A DNA stretch of 64,000 bases, from positions 248,001 to 312,000 of the forward strand of contig CAWHJF010000013.1 of NCBI GenBank assembly GCA_963829575.1. The letters are read 5' to 3'. This document shows, one piece after another, positions 1 through 6,886 of the stretch (position 1 is the stretch's first letter; every line of letters begins with the position of its first letter). The notes below the pieces were generated by a model. That model worked only from the letters and a program-made list of their open reading frames with translations. It was not told the DNA's origin and searched no databases. A program made the translations under genes and the position numbers. The DNA is from KACC-23026 sp963829575. GTDB taxonomy: Bacteria; Bacillota; Bacilli; Bacillales; Sporolactobacillaceae.

Positions 1-271
1 GGTAGATGAGTCCGTGTTGGGCAGTGACTTTGGCAGTGGTGTGTCCGGTTGTGCCATTTAAAAGGCGATCGGCTTCGACTAAGGCGACTTTGACGCCTTC
101 TTTTATTAAAAGGTAAGCGGCTGTGATTCCTGTGATGCCGCCACCTACTATGGCCACATCGACACGTTGGTCCTCCTCCATTGGGGGAAAGGTTGGGAGT
201 TGCACGCCTTCTCTCCAATACGGCTCTGGCTCAAACGGTAAACGATTGGATCGTGTTTCATATTCTTTCAT
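1..271 (-). CDS. FAD-dependent oxidoreductase (DAO type), N-terminal part
   Basis: Only the first 90 codons lie in the window; the gene runs off the left edge. It opens with a 30-residue leader, then a Rossmann nucleotide-binding motif (VAIVGGGITGITAAYLL) followed by the acidic ribose-binding end of the second strand (ALVEADRL) and NGTTGHTTAKVTAQHG. That last motif is typical of the glycine-oxidase-like family that often carries a C-terminal Rieske [2Fe-2S] domain in Bacillaceae (YhfW-like). The Rieske part is not visible, so substrate and full architecture are unknown. The ATG is preceded by GGAGG at good spacing. Confidence 0.8.
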   Translation of the reverse strand, partial: MKEYETRSNRLPFEPEPYWREGVQLPTFPPMEEDQRVDVAIVGGGITGITAAYLLIKEGVKVALVEADRLLNGTTGHTTAKVTAQHGLIY

Positions 272-390
272 AGTTAGCCTCCATTTCTATCTGTTTACCA
301 TTATCCACGATTGGGTGGTCAACTATTCAATGGAGGGAGAGCTCCCATTTTTTTAAACGGTATCAACAAGTAAAAGTAGTCGCACTGTAT

Positions 391-428
391 TCAAAAACAA
401 ATGAGCTGCCTATTTAGGGGCAGCTCAT
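391..428 (-). terminator. Rho-independent terminator of the MFS exporter gene
   Basis: Perfect 10-bp stem (ATGAGCTGCC / GGCAGCTCAT, 401-410 and 419-428) with an 8-nt loop. Read on the minus strand it is followed by a T-rich tail. It lies 12 bp beyond the stop of the exporter gene. Confidence 0.8.
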
Positions 429-439
429 CGGACCGTTTA

Positions 440-1981
440 TTAAATGTTTGGATCTTTAGTCGGCTCATTTTGAAAGCTTTTATTTTCGGAGAGTTGGGCT
501 TTCCCCATCAGTAGCACAAATACGCAAGCGAGGAGGGCTGGAACGAGCGTCCAAGCAAATGTGTGAGCGATCGATATGGCGAGCGATCCCGTGATTCGAT
601 CGAGAATGGCCTTTGGTATATGGGCACGGGTATCGGGTGTGAGAATCGACCGTGTATCTTTAAAATTCGCAGTACCATTCATGGAGCCAGAGCCAAAACC
701 TGAAAACGCGTCTTTTAATTTGGTCATAAAGAGATTGCGTTGGATGACTCCAAAAATCGTAATTCCTACGGTCATCCCAAGCGACCGTAAAAAAGCATTG
801 GTGGAACTGGCAGACCCTCTTTGACTGCTATTAAAGTGATGCATCGCGGCCATACTGAGGACGGAGAAAGAAGCCCCTGTTCCGAGCCCAACAATGATCA
901 TGTACAAAGTAACCATCCATCTAGAAGTATCTGTTGTTAACGTCGTCAGAAGGAGGACACCGATAATTAGAACGATGACCGAGACAAACATGACATTTCG
1001 ATAACTTGTTTTAGAAGAGGCTTGGGCGCCAAGAGGGGCCGTAACCGTTGTTCCGAGCATCATCGGAAGTAAGATCAGACCTGAATTGGTCGCGGATCCG
1101 CCGGTAACACCTTGAACAAAAATGGGGATGTAAACGGTCGCCACAAGAAAAGTGGCCCCGTAAAACATGGCAACCAAATTACTTGTTGCAAACAAGCGAT
1201 GGCGGAACATTTGAAACGAAATAATCGGCTCGTGTGCCACCCGTTCCACCCATATAAAAATAATTAATAAAACACCAAACGCGCTAAATAACCCAATGAT
1301 CTGACCGGAATTCCATGGGTAGGTTTCGCCGCCAAGCTCTAAGGCAAACATTAGTGAAACGACCGCACCTACTAATGTTATGGCGCCCCACCAATCAATT
1401 TTTTGTTTTTCATGATGCTTGGATTCATGATAGCCGAAGGCAATGAGGGCCAAAGCAATGAGACCAAGTGGGATGTTAATGTAAAATACCCAGCGCCAGT
1501 TGAGGTAATCGGTGAAATAAGCCCCGATCAGTGGGCCGAAGATACTTGAAACGCCAAAGACGGCGCCGAAAATCCCGCCCATTTTTCCGCGTTTGTCGGC
1601 AGGAAAGACATCCCATACAATTGTAAAGGCGATCGGCATGAGCGCGCTCCCGCCAATGCCCTGGATGGCGCGATAAAGACTTAATTGAACCATAGAGTGA
1701 GCGGTTCCGCAAAGAATGGATCCGAATAAGAATAAGAAAATGCCTAGAAGGAAAAATCGTTTTCTTCCATACATATCCGATAGTTTTCCGAAGATCGGCA
1801 TTCCCGCCATTTCGGTCACGAGATACGCTGAAGTGACCCAGACAAATTGAGAAAGTCCTCCAAGGTCGGCGACAATCGTACTCATCGCGGTGGACACAAT
1901 GGTGTTGTCTAAAGAAGCGATAAAAATACCTAATAATAGCCCAATCATAACAGGAACGAGCTTGGTTTCCTTTGGTTTCAT
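440..1981 (-). CDS. MFS drug exporter, DHA2 (14-helix, EmrB/QacA-like) family
   Basis: Predicted proton-driven multidrug efflux permease of the cytoplasmic membrane. It has the family hallmarks: an early helix with LDNTIVSTAM (motif D1-like), GKLSDMYGRKR (motif A) after helix 2, and RAIQGIGGSALMPIAFTIV (motif B/C region), with about 14 hydrophobic segments over 513 residues. I prefer the ATG at 1981 because GGGGGT lies 5 nt upstream; an in-frame ATG at 2035 would add 18 polar residues but lacks a convincing ribosome binding site. Substrate cannot be read from sequence. Transcribed alone, with its own terminator. Confidence 0.85.
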   Translation of the reverse strand: MKPKETKLVPVMIGLLLGIFIASLDNTIVSTAMSTIVADLGGLSQFVWVTSAYLVTEMAGMPIFGKLSDMYGRKRFFLLGIFLFLFGSILCGTAHSMVQLSLYRAIQGIGGSALMPIAFTIVWDVFPADKRGKMGGIFGAVFGVSSIFGPLIGAYFTDYLNWRWVFYINIPLGLIALALIAFGYHESKHHEKQKIDWWGAITLVGAVVSLMFALELGGETYPWNSGQIIGLFSAFGVLLIIFIWVERVAHEPIISFQMFRHRLFATSNLVAMFYGATFLVATVYIPIFVQGVTGGSATNSGLILLPMMLGTTVTAPLGAQASSKTSYRNVMFVSVIVLIIGVLLLTTLTTDTSRWMVTLYMIIVGLGTGASFSVLSMAAMHHFNSSQRGSASSTNAFLRSLGMTVGITIFGVIQRNLFMTKLKDAFSGFGSGSMNGTANFKDTRSILTPDTRAHIPKAILDRITGSLAISIAHTFAWTLVPALLACVFVLLMGKAQLSENKSFQNEPTKDPNI

Positions 1982-2130
1982 ATGTACCCCCAAATCCATT
2001 GAGTTGTCTTCCGTTTCCGAGATCAACACATCCATACCTTATTAATTTACCTTACCCAACTGATTTTGGCACGATTAAATTTATAATATGAATACGCTTT
2101 ACTTTTACGAGTCACCCACTTTTCCAACGA

Positions 2131-2164
2131 TGAAAAATCGCTTGGGCATTTCAACAAGCGATTT
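2131..2164 (-). terminator. Terminator of the adaA-eamA operon
   Basis: Perfect 10-bp inverted repeat AAATCGCTTG / CAAGCGATTT (2135-2144, 2155-2164). On the minus strand it ends in GATTTTTC. It sits 34 bp past the EamA stop codon and before the promoter region of the MFS gene. Confidence 0.75.
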
Positions 2165-2197
2165 CTTACAACGCTATTTTTTTTAAAATAACTGAAA

Positions 2198-3097
2198 TCA
2201 TGATCCGATTTGTTTGTGGACTGGTTTAAGCTTCACTTTTACATCTGAAATTAGAAGCACACTGCTTAAGATAATGAAAAGTCCGATCATCATGCCGCTT
2301 GTAAGCTTTTCATGGAGAAAAAGGAGACTCCAAATAATGCCGAAGATCGGGACGAGAAAGGTGACGCTCAGCGTCTTGGTTGGGCCAACGTTCTCAATCA
2401 AATAAAAATATAAAAGGTAAGCAAGCGCTGTGCAAAATAAGGCGAGTCCAACAACCGATAGACCAGCCAAAGTGGATGGGTGAGCGGCTGAATGTGGAAT
2501 CTTAATAAATGTAAATGGAATTAAAATAACGGTTGCCCCAAACTGTTGTCCCGTAGCAAGTGTTAGGGATGGGACGCCTTTAAAGGTTTTTTTCGCATAA
2601 ACACCCGCAATCCCATAAAAAATCGTTGCTAGAACGGAAAGGCTCACCGCAAGGAGTGTTTTAGGCGTGAGCGGGACCGAACTCCAGCCGACAAGGACCC
2701 CGACCCCTATGACCCCAATAACAATACCGAGCCATTTTCTTCTGTTTAGGGTTTCATTCAACCATCCCCATGCGATCAAGGCTGTGAATAGTGGTGTTAA
2801 CGAGTTAAGGATGGCGGACATGGAAGAGGGGAGCGTCAATTCAGCTGTCGCAATTAGAGTAAACGGAATCGCAGCGTTCAATGTCCCAATAACAATAAAT
2901 TGTTTCCATCTTTCTTTAAAATGGGTAGCACCTTTAGTGGCAGTTAAAACAATGACCAAAGCAAGGGTGGCAATCGTAACTCGCCCCTCGATCGTGAGGA
3001 TCGGTCCGAACACTGGTGAGGCCATTCGAATAAACAAAAAGGATGCGCCCCATAAAGCAGCAAGCACAAATAAGGCTAGTATTTCTTGCGGTTTCAT
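2198..3097 (-). CDS. EamA/DMT-family permease
   Basis: A ten-helix drug/metabolite transporter with two EamA repeats (about residues 5-140 and 150-285), opening with ALWGASFLFIRMASP and containing ATAELTLPSSMSAILNSLTPLFTAL, both typical of the family; the C-terminal tail is basic. The ATG at 3097 was chosen because GGGGGT precedes it by 6 nt and this Shine-Dalgarno overlaps the stop codon of adaA, which implies translational coupling. An upstream in-frame start would lie inside adaA. The transported compound is unknown; co-transcription with an alkylation-response regulator hints at export of a toxic metabolite, which is inference. Confidence 0.85.
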   Translation of the reverse strand: MKPQEILALFVLAALWGASFLFIRMASPVFGPILTIEGRVTIATLALVIVLTATKGATHFKERWKQFIVIGTLNAAIPFTLIATAELTLPSSMSAILNSLTPLFTALIAWGWLNETLNRRKWLGIVIGVIGVGVLVGWSSVPLTPKTLLAVSLSVLATIFYGIAGVYAKKTFKGVPSLTLATGQQFGATVILIPFTFIKIPHSAAHPSTLAGLSVVGLALFCTALAYLLYFYLIENVGPTKTLSVTFLVPIFGIIWSLLFLHEKLTSGMMIGLFIILSSVLLISDVKVKLKPVHKQIGS

Positions 3098-3101
3098 ACC
3101 G

Positions 3102-3650
3102 TTACCCCCGGATTCTATAGTGTGATGGCGTACAAGCCGTTTGCTGTCGAAATACATTTGAAAAATGGGCAGAACTCTTGTAACCGAGCAAATAGGCGAT
3201 CTCAGTTACGGGTGTATTTGTGGTGGTGAGCAGCCGCTTTGCCTCCGCCATTCGAAGCGTTGTCATGTATTCGAGTGGAGACTGACCGGTCATAGATTTA
3301 AACACCCTTTGAAGATGGTATTTGCTCACACCAACTTCTATGGCCAGTTGATCTAATGTGAGTCCGTAACGGCGGTCACGGTCAATGACTTGTTTGATGG
3401 ATTGGACGATCTCTTGTTCAGTGGTTTGACCAAGGTCCGGACGGCATCTTTTACAAGGTCGATAGCCTTCTGAAAGAGCTGAAGGAACATCAGGAAAGAA
3501 CACCACATTTGCTCTCAACGGTGTCCTCGATTTACAGGACGGTTTGCAACAAATTTTTGTAGACTTAACCCCGTAATAGAAAAGACCATCAAATGTATTA
3601 TCACAACAAATCACAGCCTCCCACATGACGTCTGTATGAATTTTGCCCAT
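3102..3650 (-). CDS. adaA: AdaA-like methylphosphotriester-DNA methyltransferase / AraC-type activator
   Basis: The N-terminal Ada zinc domain (about residues 5-75) keeps all four cysteine ligands, in CCKPSCKSR and PCKRCRPD. The first of these acts as methyl acceptor from Sp-methylphosphotriesters in the Ada family. The C-terminal half (about 85-182) is an AraC-type double HTH (SKYHLQRVFKSMTGQSPLEY, then GYKSSAHFSNVFRQ). There is no O6-methylguanine methyltransferase domain, matching Bacillus AdaA rather than E. coli Ada. The start is ATG 3650 (GAGGA just upstream); a GTG 15 nt earlier has no ribosome site. Expected to sense DNA alkylation and activate its regulon, here including the coupled EamA permease. 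Confidence 0.88.
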   Translation of the reverse strand: MGKIHTDVMWEAVICCDNTFDGLFYYGVKSTKICCKPSCKSRTPLRANVVFFPDVPSALSEGYRPCKRCRPDLGQTTEQEIVQSIKQVIDRDRRYGLTLDQLAIEVGVSKYHLQRVFKSMTGQSPLEYMTTLRMAEAKRLLTTTNTPVTEIAYLLGYKSSAHFSNVFRQQTACTPSHYRIRG

Positions 3651-4010
3651 GGTCCTCAACCCCACCGCTTATTTTTTCCTACTTCATTATAGCAAGAAGG
3701 ATTAGGAACAACATTCAAAATCTTGCTCTGTCATTCTATTGCGTATAAAGGTTGAGGTGTAGTGAGGGGGAGTTAATAAACTTTTCACCAAATATAAAAA
3801 TTAAACAGGGTTTCTCGGAAAAATTTATCAATACAGTAATACGGAAAAAAATGTTAAAATTTAAATATTCATAGATTTTGTATTTTTGGTAGAAGAAGTG
3901 TTAAATGGTTTTTGTTTCAATCGTGAAATTTTCTAAGTAACACCTTTCAATAAAAGCAGGTGAAACGACTGCCATTACCCATTATTGTTCTCAAAGAGGA
4001 GTTCCAAGAG
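3651..4010. other. Intergenic region, divergent promoters
   Basis: A 360-bp AT-rich spacer between adaA (leftward) and the HTH-TPR regulator (rightward). It contains -10-like TTAAAAT around 3853 and no reading frame I can support. No riboswitch or tRNA-like fold was recognised. Confidence 0.5.
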
Positions 4011-5279
4011 ATGAATATTGGAGAGAAGATCGCCTTCCATAGGAAAAATAAAAACATGACCCAGAGAGAACTGGCGGACGGTATTTGTTCCACGGCCTAT
4101 CTAAGTAAGTTGGAAAACAATAAAATTGATGCGCAAAATGAAATCCTGTCTTTTTTGTGTGAGCGGCTTGATTTAGATCATGATCAAATAACAGTGGATG
4201 ATTTCACCTCAATAATGGATCAACTCAGACGAGTTTATGTTTTGGTTAACAAGCGGCAAACACAAGACGCAGAACCAAAGCTTGCAGCATTTGAAGATCT
4301 AGCACATTCAATAAATCCAATGATTTCGACGGCTTATTTTATCATTCGGTTAGAATTTGAAGTCGCAGCTCGTCATTGTGAGAATGCGGCTCAATTTAAA
4401 TCAAAGCTTCTTGATCGGTTGAATTATTTAAATGAAGAGACGAATGTTTGGTATTACAAAGCCCTTGGTTACTATGAGTATACATACGGTAACTTAGAAC
4501 GGAGTGTTGATTATTTTTATAAAGCTCAAACCCTTATAGAAGAAGCGGGAAACTCGGATCCACAAATCGAGTATTTGCTCGGTTTGGTGAATACAAGACT
4601 CATGTTGATCTCGAAATCCATCTATCATACAGAACGGGCATTAGATATTTATACGAGACAAGGCTACAACTTGCAAAAAATCACCGAGTGTAAGCTTCTG
4701 TTAGCGATTAATTATAGTAAGGTTAACTATACGGAATTGGCAGAAGACCATTATAAGAACCTGATTCAACTGTTAAAAATGGATTATCAGAATCCAAATC
4801 TATTAAGCAAGGTCTATCATAATTTAGGTTATCTCTACTTGGTCACTGAGCAAGTGGGGAAGGCTGAAGAGGTATTTCAGGACGCGTTGAACGTCTCTAC
4901 GCAACCGGATTTAAAAGTCGATACCTACTATTTGTTAGCTTATATTTATAAGAAACAAGGAAAACGAGACCAAGCGCTAGCGTTCTGCCAAAAGTGCATG
5001 GAACATCCGGATCCTTTTCAAAAGGAATATTTCTATAAAGGTTATATATTGGAAACATCGATTTTGTTTCCTGACTTTGAATGTTCCACATTCCTTCAAA
5101 AGTTAGAAAATGAAATCCTTCCTTATTTTGAGACACAAGAACCCGCGGTGGCAAGAGAGTGCTGTGCCCTGTTAGGGGAGATCTACAGCAATCAAGGAAG
5201 ATATAAAATGGCCAATCAGTATTATCGGAAAGCGTATCAAATCAATGCCTTAAACCAGTTAAAGGAGGTCTTGATTTAA
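4011..5279 (+). CDS. RRNPP-like transcriptional regulator: HTH_XRE plus TPR repeats
   Basis: The N-terminal Cro/CI-type HTH (residues 1-62: NIGEKIAFHRKNKNMTQREL, then STAYLSKLENNKIDAQNEIL) is followed by about 350 residues of helical TPR-like repeats (e.g. YKALGYYEYTYGNLERSVDY, YHNLGYLYLVTEQVGKAEEV, YYLLAYIYKKQGKRDQALAF). This is the layout of NprR/PlcR-type receptors that bind imported signalling peptides. ATG 4011 follows GAGGAG at about 9 nt; the GTG at 3960 has no ribosome site. The gene ends with AAAGGAGG 9 bp before its stop, placed to start a coupled gene, and the next frame encodes a pheromone-like peptide (see 5279-5407). Whether it also has a phosphatase role, as in Rap/NprR, cannot be told. 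Confidence 0.85.
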   Translation: MNIGEKIAFHRKNKNMTQRELADGICSTAYLSKLENNKIDAQNEILSFLCERLDLDHDQITVDDFTSIMDQLRRVYVLVNKRQTQDAEPKLAAFEDLAHSINPMISTAYFIIRLEFEVAARHCENAAQFKSKLLDRLNYLNEETNVWYYKALGYYEYTYGNLERSVDYFYKAQTLIEEAGNSDPQIEYLLGLVNTRLMLISKSIYHTERALDIYTRQGYNLQKITECKLLLAINYSKVNYTELAEDHYKNLIQLLKMDYQNPNLLSKVYHNLGYLYLVTEQVGKAEEVFQDALNVSTQPDLKVDTYYLLAYIYKKQGKRDQALAFCQKCMEHPDPFQKEYFYKGYILETSILFPDFECSTFLQKLENEILPYFETQEPAVARECCALLGEIYSNQGRYKMANQYYRKAYQINALNQLKEVLI

Positions 5280-5407
5280 TATAAAAGGCGCTTCTGATTG
5301 GTGTTGTTCTTTTAACAATGGGGATCAATGGACCATTCAATCCGGATGATCATCACGATTTGCCGGAGGCCATGTCCTTAACAAAGGTGTCCTTATGTAT
5401 GAACTAA
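5279..5407 (+). pseudogene. Pheromone-precursor-like frame (Phr/NprX type) lacking a normal start codon
   Basis: In the +2 frame relative to the upstream regulator, codons 5285-5404 read K-ALLIGVVLLTMGINGPFNP, then DDHHDLPEAMSLTKVSLCMN: one basic residue, a hydrophobic export-type core and a small polar tail. This is the pattern of exported quorum-sensing precursors placed next to RRNPP receptors. AAAGGAGG (5261-5268) sits at start distance from 5279, but where ATG-AAA-AAG would be expected the sequence is ATA-TAA-AAG. So the frame is either freshly inactivated or begins at CTG 5294 (AAAAGG 5 nt before) or ATG 5318. Function as a signal is inference from position and shape. Confidence 0.45.
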
Positions 5408-5497
5408 TGGTACTAGTTTATAAAGACATAAATCATTCTGAGAGAAATACTTGTGTACTTGGAGCTAACGTCTATAGGGAGAAGGTGTGGATTTAAT

Positions 5498-6004
5498 TTG
5501 AATAAACTAAAACTATCTTTAACTATAAATGTTATTCTTGTTGTTCTATTAGTTTTGTCAGGCATGAGTCTATATAAATTAAATCATTCCAAATTAGATT
5601 TAGCCGATGGTTCGGTAAATTCTGTAATCAGAATCAATCAAGCCCACAGAAATTTGGATTCTTATTTGAACTCAAACGATTCCAAACAATTAAACAAGGC
5701 AGCAGGGACATTGGCAACAGCAGGTGGGGAAATGACTGTACTTGGGGGATCCGAGAAAAATACTGATGTGATCCGATTGGGGTACATTGTCTCGCAACTA
5801 GGAAATGATTTAATTGCGCCTGCAGACCCTAATACACCTAAATATGTCCAAAAGTATTTGAATATCATCGTGCACTTTTTGCCAGATTTAGGTAGGCCAA
5901 CAACCAATCAACTTTTAAGCGGGCCAAAACCATTTAATCAGAAGGTTGCCGAAATCTTGGGGAAATTGCCTGAGCCCTTTTCGGATCCTTATAATCTCTA
6001 TTAA
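5498..6004 (+). CDS. Membrane-anchored protein of unknown function
   Basis: Not recognised. 168 residues: a basic start (NKLKLS), a single hydrophobic segment (about residues 7-26, LTINVILVVLLVLSGMSLY) that should act as an uncleaved signal anchor, then about 140 mostly polar residues predicted to face outside. TTG 5498 was chosen because AGAAGGTG lies about 10 nt upstream. The tail is rich in proline and asparagine (ADPNTPKY, GRPTTNQLL). It directly follows the HTH-TPR regulator and its peptide frame, so it may be a target of that system. No cysteines or catalytic motifs are evident. Confidence 0.6.
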   Translation: MNKLKLSLTINVILVVLLVLSGMSLYKLNHSKLDLADGSVNSVIRINQAHRNLDSYLNSNDSKQLNKAAGTLATAGGEMTVLGGSEKNTDVIRLGYIVSQLGNDLIAPADPNTPKYVQKYLNIIVHFLPDLGRPTTNQLLSGPKPFNQKVAEILGKLPEPFSDPYNLY

Positions 6005-6042
6005 AACTTTTAATCGCTCCGTCCCAAGATGACAAAATAAAA

Positions 6043-6078
6043 GACCGCGACGAGCGTTCTCGAGCGGTCATTTTTTAA
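6043..6078. terminator. Bidirectional terminator between convergent genes
   Basis: GACCGC (6043-6048) and GCGGTC (6064-6069) frame a GC-rich hairpin with T-rich tracts on both strands. It can serve the membrane protein gene on the plus strand and the YjcZ gene on the minus strand. Confidence 0.75.
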
Positions 6079-6079
6079 T

Positions 6080-6257
6080 TCTCACGTTTTAGTAAACGTA
6101 AGAAGTACCAACGATAATCAAGAGAATGAACAATACGACGATCAAGGCGAAACCACCGCCGCCGAAACCAGCACCGTAAGCCATAATCCATTACCCCCTT
6201 TAATTAAAGGATTAATACATACTATGTAGATAACGGGCCATGTGTTCAGGTGAATGT
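6080..6257. repeat. YjcZ duplication unit, copy 1
   Basis: About 175 bp almost identical to 14763-14940 (offset 8683; I see mismatches at 6229, 6251 and 6257). It spans the whole YjcZ coding sequence, its GGGGG ribosome site and about 65 bp of upstream DNA. Identity in coding and non-coding sequence implies recent duplication or gene conversion. Confidence 0.9.
6089..6184 (-). CDS. YjcZ-family sporulation-associated small membrane protein, copy 1
   Basis: 31 residues: MAYGAGFGGGGFALIVVLFI then LLIIVGTSYVY. The Gly-rich head followed by one hydrophobic helix and an aromatic tail is the signature of the YjcZ family of small proteins common in spore formers. AAAGGGGG lies 8 nt before the ATG. 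An overlapping out-of-frame ATG 8 nt upstream gives no sensible product. The role is unknown; family members are usually expressed in sporulation. An identical protein is encoded at 14772-14867. Confidence 0.88.
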   Translation of the reverse strand: MAYGAGFGGGGFALIVVLFILLIIVGTSYVY

Positions 6258-6530
6258 CCCTATTGAATGAAAAGAAATAAGCCGATGTTTGAAAAGGGCT
6301 TGAGAGTAGATGGCTCATGCACACAAATAGTTGGGAAAATGGAGAGTTGTGTGTGCAAGAGGTGGCTCGCGTACCCAAACGGTTGGGGAGATCGAAGACC
6401 AGCAAATCTTAATGACATTAGAAACTCACAAGCTTATAATAAATGCGTTGCTATTTAATTGAATGAATCAACGTTTACCCGTTTTGGGTTGATCTAAATC
6501 AATCAGCTACACAAAATTATCTAAAGAAAT
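6258..6530. other. Intergenic stretch without a supportable gene
   Basis: A 63-codon frame at 6267-6458 has no ribosome binding site or recognisable protein character, and I left it out. The left end resembles the DNA following the second YjcZ copy. Confidence 0.4.
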
Positions 6531-6597
6531 AATCGCTTTCAAATCTTTTAAGTAAAATGTTAAAAGGAAGACACCTTCTTTTTATAAACGCTTTCAA
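6531..6597. promoter_or_regulatory. Two cre-like CcpA sites
   Basis: Read on the minus strand, TTTGAAAGCGATTA (about 6531-6543) and TTTGAAAGCGTTTA (about 6586-6597) each match the catabolite-responsive element except at the conserved 3' C. They lie upstream of a sigma-A-like promoter for the maltodextrin genes, consistent with glucose repression by CcpA. Confidence 0.55.
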
Positions 6598-6604
6598 AAA
6601 TCAA

Positions 6605-6633
6605 TTGACTTATCAGTACTTTAAGTTTTATAG
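6605..6633 (+). promoter_or_regulatory. Sigma-A-like promoter upstream of the alpha-glucosidase
   Basis: TTGACT (6605-6610) and TTATAG (6628-6633), 17-bp spacer. The second cre-like site ends just upstream. Transcripts would run through the hairpin at 6671-6715 before reaching the gene. Confidence 0.5.
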
Positions 6634-6670
6634 TTTTTATAGGAAAAGGTGTAGGGCATGCGGTGTATAG

Positions 6671-6715
6671 GGACAACAACACTAGGAAACAGGCTGCCTG
6701 GTGTTGTCCGTTTTT
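6671..6715 (+). terminator. Leader hairpin with T-tract (possible attenuator)
   Basis: GGACAACA...CTAGG (6671-6686) pairs with CCTGG...TGTTGTCC (6697-6709) around a 3-nt bulge, followed by GTTTTT. It lies between the promoter at 6605 and the gene at 6887, so it would end transcription early unless bypassed. A weaker hairpin plus T-run (GAGAC/GTCTC, 6719-6741) follows. Confidence 0.55.
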
Positions 6716-6799
6716 ATGAGACGGTTGGTCTCCTCTTTTTTAGAAGATCGTTTTAGTGAAGGCTTCTTCTATTGAATGGAGGGCTTTGCAAACCCATTT

Positions 6800-6836
6800 G
6801 CGCCAACGGTTGCGCAGTTTTATGCGAACGGTTGCA
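6800..6836. promoter_or_regulatory. Tandem LacI-type operators
   Basis: Two partial palindromes, GCGCCAACGGTTGCGC (6800-6815) and TGCGAACGGTTGCA (6823-6836), with centres 22 bp apart (two helical turns). Related sites occur before malE (10697-10741) and before the pullulanase gene (28075-28165). They fit a MalR/LacI-family maltose repressor, whose gene is not in the window. Confidence 0.6.
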
Positions 6837-6886
6837 CAGTTTAATGTAATAGATCAAAAGGTTCTTAAAAGAAAGGATAGGGAGAC

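Noticed and set aside
123..356. Plus-strand frame over the FAD oxidoreductase start
   Set aside because: It runs antisense to the clear Rossmann-motif gene, and its protein has no family features or ribosome site.
6267..6458. 63-codon frame after YjcZ copy 1
   Set aside because: Composition is random-like (Trp/Cys/Arg rich), no ribosome site, and part overlaps repeat-derived DNA.
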